Assembly: GCF_000819745.1 (NCBI RefSeq) | Contig: NZ_CDDA01000038.1 | Span: 1-64,000 of the forward strand | Direction: 5' to 3' | Length of the DNA: 64,000 bases | Source of the DNA: Aeromonas bestiarum | GTDB lineage: Bacteria > Pseudomonadota > Gammaproteobacteria > Enterobacterales > Aeromonadaceae | In this document: positions 49,748 to 58,075 of the stretch, one piece after another | How positions within the stretch are numbered: the first letter of the stretch is position 1 | Layout: each line of letters opens with the position of its first letter | The notes under the pieces: generated by a model | Databases searched by the model: none | Told to the model about the DNA's origin: nothing | The model's input: the letters and a program-made list of their open reading frames with translations, nothing else | Position numbers and translations under genes: made by a program

Positions 49748-52003
49748 CTATTGAGCCAACCCCACACTGAGGCTCAGATCCCGGTAGGGTGCACCAGCGT
49801 CCACCGCTATGTGGTAGTAGGTGCCGCCCTCGGGGGCCTGGATGGTGACTGTCTCGTTGTTACCACCATTGGCCGAGTCCTGATCGTAGCTGTCCCGGTT
49901 CGGCCAGCCCTGGTGCATGACATAGAGGTTGGCGTCGCCACTGCCACCTCGGGTCTGCACCGTCAGCAGCGTTGTCCCTTGGGGCACGAAGACGTAGAAG
50001 TAGCGGATGTCATCCGATGCGATACCGGTGCGGGCACAGGTCGCGTCGATGACCTGATCGTCGGGATAGCCGCAATCCGGCTCGGGCGGCTGGCCGGCCG
50101 TGGTGGCCGTCTGCACCCAGGCGGCGAAGTCGTCGTCATAGGCCAGATCCTGCATGGTCGACCAGTAGCCGTCATAGTCGTCGGCGCGAAATCTGGTCAC
50201 GGTATCGTCCACCCTGTCCCTGTGGTGTTCGAACATGTAGCGCACCGCCATATAGCCCCAGCGGTAGGCGCGGGTCCCATAGTCGTTCATGCCATAGGTG
50301 TTGCCGAAGATGGTCGACAGGGGATAGGTGCCGGCCTGGGCCGTCTCGATCGCCTTGGCGTTGTCGTTGCCAAGGGACAGATACTCGGCCAGACCTTCTA
50401 TCCACCAGACGGTGGGCTGGCTGATGGCACGGGCGAAGTCGCCGGCCATGTTGAAACGGCCATCCAGATAGTGCACATACTCGTGCTCCAGATTCCACAC
50501 CGAGAACCGGGGGCGTAGCCAGGAAGCCTCATGGGCGATGAAACGCGCCTGGTTGCCGGGTTGGTCGGGATCCCCTTCCAGATACATGCCGCCGTTGTCG
50601 GTGGCGATGCCGTAGATGACGCCAGCGTAGCGGCTGTAGTTGGCGTAGTCGTCGAACACCACCACCTCCAGCGCGTCGTTGACGTCGCCCGGCAGTGGCC
50701 GGTTCTGGGTCTTCAGCATGCGGTGGAAGTATTGCTCCTCGTTGGCCAAGGCTGCGCAGCTCTCGGTCAGTTGCTGCTCTGTCATACCCTGGGCTCGGAT
50801 GCGCAGGGTCGACCCGCACTCGTGGTTGATCGGCAGCACTATGTCGGCCAGCCGCTGCTCGAAGTCACAGGTGCCGTACTCGGCGCAGCGGGCATTGTCA
50901 TAGTATTTCACGGCACTGGCGGCCACTAACCAGAGATCGGCGCCGGGACCATCCAGACTGCTCTTTGCCAGGATCTGCTCGATCCTGGCCCGCGACGCGG
51001 CTAAGTGGGCCGGATACTGCATGTAGCGCAGGGCCTCGTTCAGGCTGTCGGTGAGCTGGTAGGCGTAGCTGGTGCCGAGCAGGGCGGCCTGGTTGCCCTG
51101 CACGAAGGCGAACAGGGCCTCGGCGTAGCTGCCGTCTTGCTCGGCCAGGGCGCGCCCCTCAGCGCGGTAATGGGACATGAACAGGACGGTCAGCAGGCCG
51201 GTGTAACCCGACCCCACCTCCCAGTGCTTGAGGGCATCGGCGGCATCCGGCTGCCCGTCTCGATTGGTGAAGCGAGCGATGAGGGGCTTGAGGCGCGGCA
51301 GGTAATAGGCCTCATCATGGAGATTGGTCATCAGGGTGAAGCTCTCCCCGATCGTGCTGCCCGCGTCCGGGTTGGGGATGAACAGGGCCGGGTTGTCCAG
51401 CAGCCGATCGAGGCCGACCCGGATCGCGTCGCGTACCGTGAGCGGTGGCTCCGGATAGAGATCGCGGGCGATGGCATTGTAATAGCCGGCGCGCAGATAG
51501 AGCACCAGATTGACGAGGCTACGGCTGCTGCCCTGATAGTCGGCGGCGCGCGCCTGCAACCGTCCGGCCACCGCCAGCAGGTTGGCGGTGTCATAGATGC
51601 GGGCGCCGTCGTCCGCCGTGAGAGAGAAGAGGCCATAGGTGCACGACACCTCGGGCAGGCCCTCCAGGTAGTCGGCCAGGGCAGCACCGGATTTGTCGAG
51701 GAAGCCAGCCGGATCGCGGCAATCGCCCCCCTCGACCAGCAGGCTCTGGGCCTGGGCGCGCCAGTCGGGCTCCCGGTCGCGCTGGACGTGGGGATCTTGC
51801 GCCAGCTCGGGGGCGGCGGGCGGCGGCAGCAGGCGGTGCAACCGCGGCGCCGGCAGGGTAGCGAGGGACTGGCCGTGCTCGGCGCCGGCCAGATCTGCCG
51901 GCACCATGGCGGGCGAGGGCAGGGAGACGGGGGCCTCGGTGGCGGCCAGGGCGGTGGCCCAGCCAGCCAACAACAGACACGCCAGGGGTTTTAGTGCAAG
52001 CAT
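49748..52003 (-). CDS. Secreted microbial collagenase (peptidase M9) with PPC domain
   Basis: About 751 aa from ATG 52003, which follows GGAGAGTCCT. Signal peptide LALKPLACLLLAGWATALA. An activator-like helical region covers about residues 90-400. The gluzincin site is EHEYVHYLDGRF (HExxH, about residue 507) with the downstream Glu in WWIEGLAEYLSLGND (about 536), as in Vibrio/Aeromonas collagenases. Residues about 660-751 form a PPC domain (LLTVQTRGGSGDANLYVMHQ). It degrades collagen or related host protein after export and is a probable virulence factor. Confidence 0.9.
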   Translation of the reverse strand: MLALKPLACLLLAGWATALAATEAPVSLPSPAMVPADLAGAEHGQSLATLPAPRLHRLLPPPAAPELAQDPHVQRDREPDWRAQAQSLLVEGGDCRDPAGFLDKSGAALADYLEGLPEVSCTYGLFSLTADDGARIYDTANLLAVAGRLQARAADYQGSSRSLVNLVLYLRAGYYNAIARDLYPEPPLTVRDAIRVGLDRLLDNPALFIPNPDAGSTIGESFTLMTNLHDEAYYLPRLKPLIARFTNRDGQPDAADALKHWEVGSGYTGLLTVLFMSHYRAEGRALAEQDGSYAEALFAFVQGNQAALLGTSYAYQLTDSLNEALRYMQYPAHLAASRARIEQILAKSSLDGPGADLWLVAASAVKYYDNARCAEYGTCDFEQRLADIVLPINHECGSTLRIRAQGMTEQQLTESCAALANEEQYFHRMLKTQNRPLPGDVNDALEVVVFDDYANYSRYAGVIYGIATDNGGMYLEGDPDQPGNQARFIAHEASWLRPRFSVWNLEHEYVHYLDGRFNMAGDFARAISQPTVWWIEGLAEYLSLGNDNAKAIETAQAGTYPLSTIFGNTYGMNDYGTRAYRWGYMAVRYMFEHHRDRVDDTVTRFRADDYDGYWSTMQDLAYDDDFAAWVQTATTAGQPPEPDCGYPDDQVIDATCARTGIASDDIRYFYVFVPQGTTLLTVQTRGGSGDANLYVMHQGWPNRDSYDQDSANGGNNETVTIQAPEGGTYYHIAVDAGAPYRDLSLSVGLAQ

Positions 52004-52440
52004 AGGACTCTCCATGGTTGGGGTAGATGCCCGTGCCGGTGTAGTCACGCTGCTGGCGCCTCCCTGCGCCGGTCCGGGACACCTAATGTGGCAGAGAGTC
52101 CCCCCGCCCGTATTGGCATATCCCTGCGCCTTGACGGCGCAATTTGCCAAAAACGCTTCGCCCGGGTATGCCTTCGCCATCTGGTGTGGGCAGGTAGCAC
52201 CCCCTCATTGGGATCCGCAGATGCAGGAAGATTTGGGCGCCCCTTCACCATCAGGAAATAGCATGGACAGGCATTGTTCATAACAGAGCTACCAGACTTA
52301 TCTCCCAGTTCAACTTGATGCGCACCATTAGCCTGGCAATGCATCGTTTTACACCACAAGATGAGACTCGATACGGTTTGGGTGAGAAAAGGCGCGAGGG
52401 AGCCCCTCGGCAGCGAGCCGAGTGAGAACATTTGGAGCCA
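52004..52440. other. Upstream region of the collagenase gene
   Basis: About 440 bases. The part next to 52003 should contain the collagenase promoter. No further gene is supported. Its right end is abruptly joined to insertion-sequence debris at 52441. Confidence 0.4.
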
Positions 52441-52557
52441 CTAACAAAACCGCTCAACAAAGCGCAGGCAGATAACGGCACAAGCCAGCGTCAGCAAGGC
52501 GAGATGGATATCCAGCCGTCGCTCGAAACGAATTCGCAGCTTGCCAAAACCGGCTAG
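52441..52557 (-). pseudogene. C-terminal fragment of an IS5-family transposase
   Basis: Reads LAGFGKLRIRFERRLDIHLA and ends LRFVERFC-stop, the typical end of IS5-group DDE transposases. Only about 38 codons remain and no complete IS ends are visible. Confidence 0.7.
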
Positions 52558-52560
52558 CCT

Positions 52561-52675
52561 CTACGCCCCAGCGGCTGCCGCCAGCTCACAGCGCCCTTGC
52601 TCATGAACCTCCCAGCCCATGCCCTTGCGGCTGTAAATGTCCTCAATCAGATAGAGGTAGTAATACTGACCCCGT
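52561..52675 (-). pseudogene. Fragment of an IS3-family OrfB transposase
   Basis: Reads GQYYYLYLIEDIYSRKGMGW then EVHEQGRCELAAA, matching the DDE region of IS3-type integrases around the second catalytic block. Ends at a TAG directly joined to the IS5 fragment. Confidence 0.75.
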
Positions 52676-52676
52676 A

Positions 52677-52866
52677 TCCCAGCAGATAGAGTCCTTGCTG
52701 CCCAGCGTGGATCTCACTGAGCTGTTGCTGGAGATACATGCTCATACCGGCTTCGCCAACGAATTTACTCATGTCAGCGAATCCAATGCCCGAGCCGAGG
52801 GGCTGGTTGTCTGTATCTGCGCAGTGTTGCTGGCGGAGGCCTGCAACATCGGATTGGAGCCGCGGC
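52677..52866 (+). pseudogene. Fragment of a Tn3-family transposase
   Basis: Reads LPSVDLTELLLEIHAHTGFA and NEFTHVSESNARAEGLVVC then AEACNIGLEP, a segment of Tn3-family TnpA. It runs directly into phage sequence at about 52867 with no spacer, so it marks a recombination junction. Confidence 0.78.
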
Positions 52867-52867
52867 T

Positions 52868-53988
52868 CAAGCACCAGGTATGCCCTCTATCGCCATGGGG
52901 ACTCCGAGCACCCGAGGGAGTTGCACCTCAAGTGGAACAACCTGGTGCTGCCGGTGGATCACCCCTGGTGGAATACCCATTCCCCGAGCAACGGTTATGG
53001 CTGCAAGTGCAAGAAGTTCTTGCTCTCGGCAGCCGACCTCAAGCGGCGCGGCTTGGTGGTCGGCAAGGCCCCGGACGACGGCGATTATGAGTGGGTGGAC
53101 AAGGCCACCGGGGAGTTGCACAAGCTCCCCAAAGGCATAGACCCCGGCTTTGATTACCGGCCGCAGACCCCGGCCGCCCTGACCAAGGCCGTTGCCAATC
53201 GGGAGGCCGCCAAGCCAGCGTTGGCCGAGCGGCTGCCGGAACGGCTGGTGGAGAGTGCCTATTCCAGTGTCAAGGGGGTGAATGCGCAGGGCTTGAGTGA
53301 CCTGCTGGCCCAGTTGCCAGCCCTTCAGCGCGAGCCCTTGGCAGCCTTCCTCAAGGCGCACCCGGTCAAGGCCCTGTTTATCAAGCATACCGAGATAGGC
53401 AAAGGGGCGGCCGGGCTCAAGGTTGCCCCGGCCATTGCCGAGTATCTGGGCAAGGATGCTTACCTGGTGCGTGCCTTCTATCATTCTCGCCGCGCCAGCA
53501 TGACCAATGGCTTTACCGCCAAAGGTTGGGGTCATCTGGTTATCAAGGTAAAGGGGGGCGATACTTTTAAGGCGGTCGATATCAAGGCGGTGCAAGCGGC
53601 GGTCACCGAGGTGGTGGCGGATGCCAAGGGCAACAGCGGTCCCCGACAATGGCAGCCAAGAGGGACCAGCGGTGAGACCCTGCGCCGTCATTGGAGCGTG
53701 TCGGCCAATGTGGGGGCCAGGCAAGGTGAGTCGGCACAACGGGTATCGACCTGGCTGCACGAACTGGGACATCAGGTCCACTTTTGGGCCGGTGAACCGA
53801 ATTTGACTGGGGTTGGTTTGCTGACCGAGTATGCCGGCAAGACCAGGATGGAGGCCGCCGCCGAGGCGTTTGCCGCCTGGGTATTGGCCAGGGACGCCAT
53901 GGTGGCGCATTTCCCCGAGCTGGCCAAACGGGTGGAGGCCATGTTGGCCCAGGCCACGGCTGCCAGTGGCAAAGGAGAAAGAGGATGA
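52868..53988 (+). pseudogene. Mu F-like head protein, 5'-truncated, with zincin-like C-terminal domain
   Basis: The N-terminal end is cut by the Tn3 fragment. The first part (RYALYRHGDSEHPRELHLKW, PWWNTHSPSNGYGCKCKKFL) matches the C-terminal end of Mu gpF/SPP1 gp7-type minor head proteins. It is followed by about 270 residues ending in a domain with WLHELGHQVHFW (HExxH, bases about 53757-53775) and a downstream acidic helix (TRMEAAAEAFAAWV) that could supply the third zinc ligand. The last codons overlap the next gene (ATGA). The fused domain resembles the variable toxin/enzyme tails seen on Mu-type head proteins. Without its start it is probably not expressed as a full protein. Confidence 0.72.
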
Positions 53989-54185
53989 CCTTGTTGGAAC
54001 AAGCCAGTGCCCTGCTGGCAAAGGATGGCCCCTTTACCTTGGCGCAAGCCAAGGCGCTGGATGCGCTATGCGAGCAAGCCCGTGATGCGGAAGCCGACCT
54101 GATGGGGGATCTCTGGGAGGCCGCCATGGTGAATGCGGATGAGGAAGCGCTGCACTATATGACCACCTTCGAGGATGAGATCTGA
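53985..54185 (+). CDS. Small phage protein between the F-like and G-like genes
   Basis: A 66-aa acidic helical protein (LLEQASALLAKDGPFTLAQA) overlapping its neighbours on both sides (ATGA before, TGATG after). Position between gpF-like and gpG-like genes marks it as part of the head gene set. No function known. Confidence 0.6.
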   Translation: MTLLEQASALLAKDGPFTLAQAKALDALCEQARDAEADLMGDLWEAAMVNADEEALHYMTTFEDEI

Positions 54186-54631
54186 TGGTGGGCAGCTTTA
54201 TCGCCATCAGCCACCATGGGGTGGCAGATGCCCACGAGCTGTTGGCCCGCCTCTACCAACGCACAGGTGATCTCAGCGAACCCCTGGCTGATATCGGTGA
54301 GGGGTTGCAACTCTCCCACCGGGATCGCTGGGATGCGCAAGAGAGCCCGGAAGGCGAGCCCTGGGCCCCGCTCTCGGACAAGTACCGCACCCGCAAGCCA
54401 CGCCATGCTGATGAGGTGCTACGCCTCAACGACGACCTGCGCGATACCCTCAACTATCAGGCCGAACCCCAGACCCTCTATTTCGGCACTCCGTTCGAAT
54501 ACGGTGCCGCCCACCAGTTCGGTCGCGAGGAGATCAACCTGCCAGAGCGCCCTTATCTGGGGTTGTCGGAAGCGGACCGGAAAAGTGTGCTGGAGACGCT
54601 GGAGGGGTATGTCATCCCCGAGCGTGTGTGA
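54185..54631 (+). CDS. Phage virion morphogenesis protein (Mu gpG-like)
   Basis: A 148-aa protein of the phage virion morphogenesis family. It starts by overlapping the upstream stop. Typical blocks are LARLYQRTGDLSEPLADIGE, the WAPLSDKYRTRK region and FGTPFEYGAAHQFG near the C-terminus. In Mu the equivalent follows gpF, as here, supporting a Mu-like prophage remnant. The remaining head genes are missing. Confidence 0.85.
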   Translation: MVGSFIAISHHGVADAHELLARLYQRTGDLSEPLADIGEGLQLSHRDRWDAQESPEGEPWAPLSDKYRTRKPRHADEVLRLNDDLRDTLNYQAEPQTLYFGTPFEYGAAHQFGREEINLPERPYLGLSEADRKSVLETLEGYVIPERV

Positions 54632-54710
54632 CGTGCTATGTCTGCGTGTGTCCCTAGGGAGCATGCATGACTAGGCTTGGTCGTTGGAGCTTGCGGGAGG
54701 CAAATTTAAA

Positions 54711-54725
54711 CAGTGTTAAACACTG
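54711..54725. promoter_or_regulatory. 15-bp perfect palindrome upstream of the sce7726-type gene
   Basis: CAGTGTTAAACACTG, flanked by AAATT and AATTT. Its symmetry and location, about 100 bases before a strong promoter, fit a repressor operator. No repressor gene lies alongside. Confidence 0.5.
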
Positions 54726-54810
54726 AATTTGAACGTGGATAGTCCTATTGTGGGATCACAGTTTGGATGTGACTATGTTCACTTACTCATAGATGTACAC
54801 TTATGATGTA

Positions 54811-54838
54811 TTGACACTGGCCGGATGGGGCCTATCAT
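54811..54838 (+). promoter_or_regulatory. Sigma70-type promoter of the sce7726-type gene
   Basis: TTGACA, 16 bases, TATCAT, located 36 bases before the ATG at 54874. The -35 is perfect; the -10 matches four of six positions. Confidence 0.6.
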
Positions 54839-54873
54839 TCTGCGGCTCTATTCACAGGAGGGTGAGTTGTTAG

Positions 54874-55455
54874 ATGCGCGACATAGATGTAAGACGAGCA
54901 GTTCACAAAAAAATCCTGATGGAGCACCATAAGGATCCTGATACGCTGGTTATTGATGAGTTCTCGCTAAACCAGGGGCTTTGTAGGGTTGACATTGCAG
55001 TATTGAATGGCAGGCTTCACGGTTATGAATTGAAGAGTGCATCAGACACCTTGGAGCGGTTGCCTGCTCAAATACAGCATTATTCAGCCGTCATGGATCG
55101 GGTCACCTTAGTTGTTGCGGATAATCATGCCGATAAAGCTTTGCCCTTGCTGCCTAGTTGGTGGGGAGTAAAGTTAGCAACGCTTGGTCTCAGGGGGGCA
55201 GTGCATTTAAAAACGCTGAGAAAAGAGCGTCAAAACCCAGATCAGGACAAATTAGCTCTTGCCACTCTTCTTTGGAAAGAAGAAGTAATTAATATCTTGC
55301 AAGGGTATGGCTTTGAACGAGGCTTAAGAAATAAGCCTCGCCGAGTATTATGGCAGTTGTTAGCCACAGAACTTGATATGTCCCAATTACGTGATGTAGT
55401 TAGGATAACCTTGAAGGCCAGATCTGGCTGGAGAGCTGGCGCACGACAAGAGTAA
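54874..55455 (+). CDS. sce7726-family protein, PD-(D/E)XK-like
   Basis: A 193-aa protein matching the sce7726 family. It carries a nuclease-like motif: Asp40 in LCRVDIAVLNG and Glu52-x-Lys54 in HGYELKSASD, the layout of PD-(D/E)XK endonucleases. The C-terminal part is helical and basic. Preceded by AGGAGG and a good promoter. It is convergent with the Beta-family gene and its last 56 bases overlap that gene. AT-rich compared with the core. A role in phage defence or toxin action is inference from the motif and the position next to BREX. Confidence 0.75.
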   Translation: MRDIDVRRAVHKKILMEHHKDPDTLVIDEFSLNQGLCRVDIAVLNGRLHGYELKSASDTLERLPAQIQHYSAVMDRVTLVVADNHADKALPLLPSWWGVKLATLGLRGAVHLKTLRKERQNPDQDKLALATLLWKEEVINILQGYGFERGLRNKPRRVLWQLLATELDMSQLRDVVRITLKARSGWRAGARQE

Positions 55456-56497
55456 TGTGATGATTAGCTGCAACTCTTCTCCATACCTCAGCACTTCCGT
55501 ACGTTATATCCCCATTAGTTTTCTTCACCTCATCATGAGCATATTTCCAGATATCTAGGTCTCCTTCTGAGTAATGTTGGCCTGGATACTCGGGCCTGCT
55601 AATAAGCTCTTTGCAATGCTCGGCATATTGTTCATAACCATGAACCCGGGCTACTTTTCCCCTGAAAATAAGAAAGTAATCATCCGTAGTGTATCGAATA
55701 CTTGCTGTGACGCTTGGGAACCTAGTCGCTAAACGAGTATATTCTGGATGCTGTACACCATAGTCGCCATAGACTACACTTCTATTTAACCCTGGCATCT
55801 TAGCTACGTTTTTCCAAAGATCCCACTCAAGCCTAGGAATTTGTGCCGTACCAACTTGAATCAGTGATAAGTCTCGTGGAAATGAGCCAGAAGCTAGAGT
55901 AATGCTACGATAATCTTGTAGGTATGGAAGGTTATTTATTCCACCTACCGCGACCAGAGCTGAAGTTTGTAAGTTGGAATCATCTAACGAACTATGTAGG
56001 TCAATAACAATATCTATCTTCTCTAATGAGATGCCAATCTCATCAATGTAATTTTTTATTAATTGTGGATTCATTAAGTCCGCAATCTGTAGGCGTAAAC
56101 AAACTTCATCAGTAAGTACACTTTGTACTGCATTTTTGTACAGTTGTGAACGGGTTGGTGACGTCACAGGAACAATGTATACCCCAGACTCTCTTGCTTG
56201 ATGAATAGCCACAATCAGTGGGTGTGCTTCATCAGCATCAATATCCTCTTCGTCAATCAAGTTGCCATCTAGTAACAGTGGTGTCTGATTAGGCCATGCT
56301 TGTGCTAGTTTGGCGCCATATCCGGTAAGAAGTTCGGTGTAACTCTTATCCGGCATCTCTGTATCAGGGTCATGAGGAACAGGTTCGATCTCAATGAGTG
56401 GTCGAATCTGTTCAATGATATCTGTTGATAGCTGTGTCAAAGCTTTAAACTCAGCTCGTTTGCCTTTTAAGATTGGCATGTATGAAAATTGATGCAT
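55400..56497 (-). CDS. Beta-family protein
   Basis: About 365 aa from ATG 56497, which follows CGAGGTTACA. The N-terminus FSYMPILKGKRAEFKALTQL and QIRPLIEIEPVPHD match the phage-associated Beta protein family. No transmembrane segment or signal; no catalytic motif recognised. Its 3' end overlaps the sce7726-type gene on the other strand by 56 bp. Codon use is AT-rich, unlike the core. The family has no established activity; it often travels with mobile or defence genes. Confidence 0.7.
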   Translation of the reverse strand: MHQFSYMPILKGKRAEFKALTQLSTDIIEQIRPLIEIEPVPHDPDTEMPDKSYTELLTGYGAKLAQAWPNQTPLLLDGNLIDEEDIDADEAHPLIVAIHQARESGVYIVPVTSPTRSQLYKNAVQSVLTDEVCLRLQIADLMNPQLIKNYIDEIGISLEKIDIVIDLHSSLDDSNLQTSALVAVGGINNLPYLQDYRSITLASGSFPRDLSLIQVGTAQIPRLEWDLWKNVAKMPGLNRSVVYGDYGVQHPEYTRLATRFPSVTASIRYTTDDYFLIFRGKVARVHGYEQYAEHCKELISRPEYPGQHYSEGDLDIWKYAHDEVKKTNGDITYGSAEVWRRVAANHHITLVVRQLSSQIWPSRLS

Positions 56498-56682
56498 TGT
56501 AACCTCGTGAGATGTTGAGCCCAAACGGGCTCTATCTACATTGGGGTAGCCAAGTAAAGTTCAACGCTGAGTTCCAGGTTAATAAGCTTTTTGTGATATG
56601 GCTCAATAATTGAACGCACCTATATAGTTCTTTTAACCCACCATAAACCCCACCTCCCTTCATGCCGCCGCACTATGGCGGC

Positions 56683-57255
56683 ATGAACATATCCAAGATC
56701 CCATACTCAGCGCCCCTCGTGGCCATCCTCCAAGCCAACCCCGTCAGCGGGGAGCGGCTGGCGGTGCTCGATGCGCAACTCACCCCCCAAGGCGATGGCT
56801 GGTATCAGCTGTTGCCGGTTAGCCCCTTCAAGGCCCGCGACGGTCGCCCGTTCGATGTGGCCATCCCCCGCGCCATCACCACCCTGGGCACTGACTTCCC
56901 GCCAGGGCAGGCGGCCAACGGTATCTGGGTCAGCGGTGGCCATCAAGACATCAGTGCGCGGGTAGTGCGGCAAGGCACTGCGGGCGAGCAACTGGCCCAG
57001 AGCATCACCCATCCGCTGGTGTACGACGTGATGGCGGCCCGCGCCCAGGGCGTGGTGGGGCTGGCCAAGACCATGCCCAAGCGCACCCAGACCATTGAGC
57101 TGCCGTTATCTGCAGACACCGGTCTCATTCTGCCGGGGGCGTTGCTCGCGGTGGATGGTTGGAAGAGCTACAACCGGGGCGTCAGGGTTTCCGCTGCACT
57201 GCAGAACAAGGCCATGACGGTGCGCCAGCAACTGAGCGTGGAGCGATTTGTATGA
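56683..57255 (+). CDS. Phage-like protein of unknown function
   Basis: About 190 aa from MNISKIPYSAPLVAILQANP. The composition, GC content and overlap with the following reading frame (ATGA) are those of a phage structural gene set, but I do not recognise the family. Its C-terminal stretch DGWKSYNRGVRVSAALQ is a distinctive block. It is separated from the other Mu-like genes by the sce7726/Beta pair, as if these had been inserted between them. Confidence 0.55.
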   Translation: MNISKIPYSAPLVAILQANPVSGERLAVLDAQLTPQGDGWYQLLPVSPFKARDGRPFDVAIPRAITTLGTDFPPGQAANGIWVSGGHQDISARVVRQGTAGEQLAQSITHPLVYDVMAARAQGVVGLAKTMPKRTQTIELPLSADTGLILPGALLAVDGWKSYNRGVRVSAALQNKAMTVRQQLSVERFV

Positions 57256-57476
57256 ACCTGTTCAAGCGATTCCTGGAACTGGTACCCGGTGCCGACCCGC
57301 TGCTGGTCGGTACCGTGACAGCCATGACCAGTACCACGCCCCCTGGATACGTTGGCGGGGGGCACCGTCACAGTGCACGGTGTCGGGGTAGCCATCGGCA
57401 AGAAGGCATTTTACAGGTGAGGGGAGCTGGCAGGGGAGGCGCCGGACTTACCGACCTATGAGATAGAGGTTTAATG
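57252..57476 (+). pseudogene. Frameshifted small phage gene
   Basis: Begins MNLFKRFLELVPGADPLLVG, then runs out of frame around the C run near 57340. In the alternative frame it continues sensibly as LDTLAGGTVTVHGVGVAIGK, and a second shift near 57415 restores a plausible ending. At least two indels have broken a gene of about 75 codons. Confidence 0.6.
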
Positions 57477-57600
57477 CCGGTTTAACGGGCTTATCAAACT
57501 CGGCGATTCCTGTGCCACCAAGTTTGATAAAAGTACCAAGGGCACGGTTTTTCGTTTTAGGCAGACAGATTTTTCATTTTTCGCGGCGGGCTACAAAATG

Positions 57601-57749
57601 GCAGGAGAGACGCCGAAGAGCGGGGGACATTCGTCTAGCGTCTCAGCGAGTTAGCCGAATACACTGTCAGTAAAGGCTCAATCGTTCGACATAGGATGGA
57701 AACCTGACGCAAATAAAAAGGGCCACTTCTTGCGAAGTGGCCCTTTCCA
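57601..57749 (+). repeat. ~150-bp direct repeat, copy 2
   Basis: Same orientation as the copy at 48217-48363 and matching at most positions. Together with the T-arm-like sequence that follows, it defines the right edge of a 9.4-kb unit. Confidence 0.8.
57716..57747 (+). terminator. Terminator within repeat copy 2
   Basis: Hairpin AAGGGCCACTTC / GAAGTGGCCCTT with A-rich and T-rich sides, as in copy 1. Confidence 0.8.
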
Positions 57750-57925
57750 AACGTTTGGGCTGGGGGAGTCTGAATTGGAAGAACAAATAACTGATATATA
57801 ATGGTTTTGTGATTAGTGTGTCTCGTGAGGTGTTACCTTTAGTGTTACTACTCAGTAGATCACTTCCCAATACCACGACATAAGTGCCCAACATTTGACT
57901 ATTGGTTGGTAGAGTCACTTTTACA

Positions 57926-57944
57926 GGATGCGGGTTCAAATCCC
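57926..57944 (+). other. tRNA/tmRNA T-arm-like sequence, candidate attachment site 2
   Basis: Identical 19-mer to 48549-48567. Here it is preceded by a D-arm-like TTGGTTGGTAGAG and followed by CTACCCGC, so it looks like the shrunken remains of a tRNA, but stems do not close and no anticodon arm is intact. Confidence 0.6.
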
Positions 57945-58075
57945 TATCTACCCGCGTTATCCCCCTCGACTAGCCCAGCCAAAGATCACTCTCTCAAATC
58001 GATAGGTTCACCTTGATCAGGATGGAAGGGTACAAGTGTTCCATCGGCAAGGATCTCCCTGTAAAAGCAGAGTGA

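Larger units (their letters stand above)
57477..58075. other. Gene-free junction between phage remnants and BREX
   Basis: About 600 bases. Contains the second ~150-bp repeat, its terminator, GTGTTAC motifs at 57830-57836 and 57842-57848, and the T-arm-like 19-mer. No gene is supported. The far right part, before the brxL stop, shows nothing recognisable. Confidence 0.55.

Noticed and set aside
57895..57960. A functional tRNA at the second T-arm
   Set aside because: D-arm-like and T-arm-like pieces are present, but the anticodon arm is missing and the acceptor stem lacks its 5' half.
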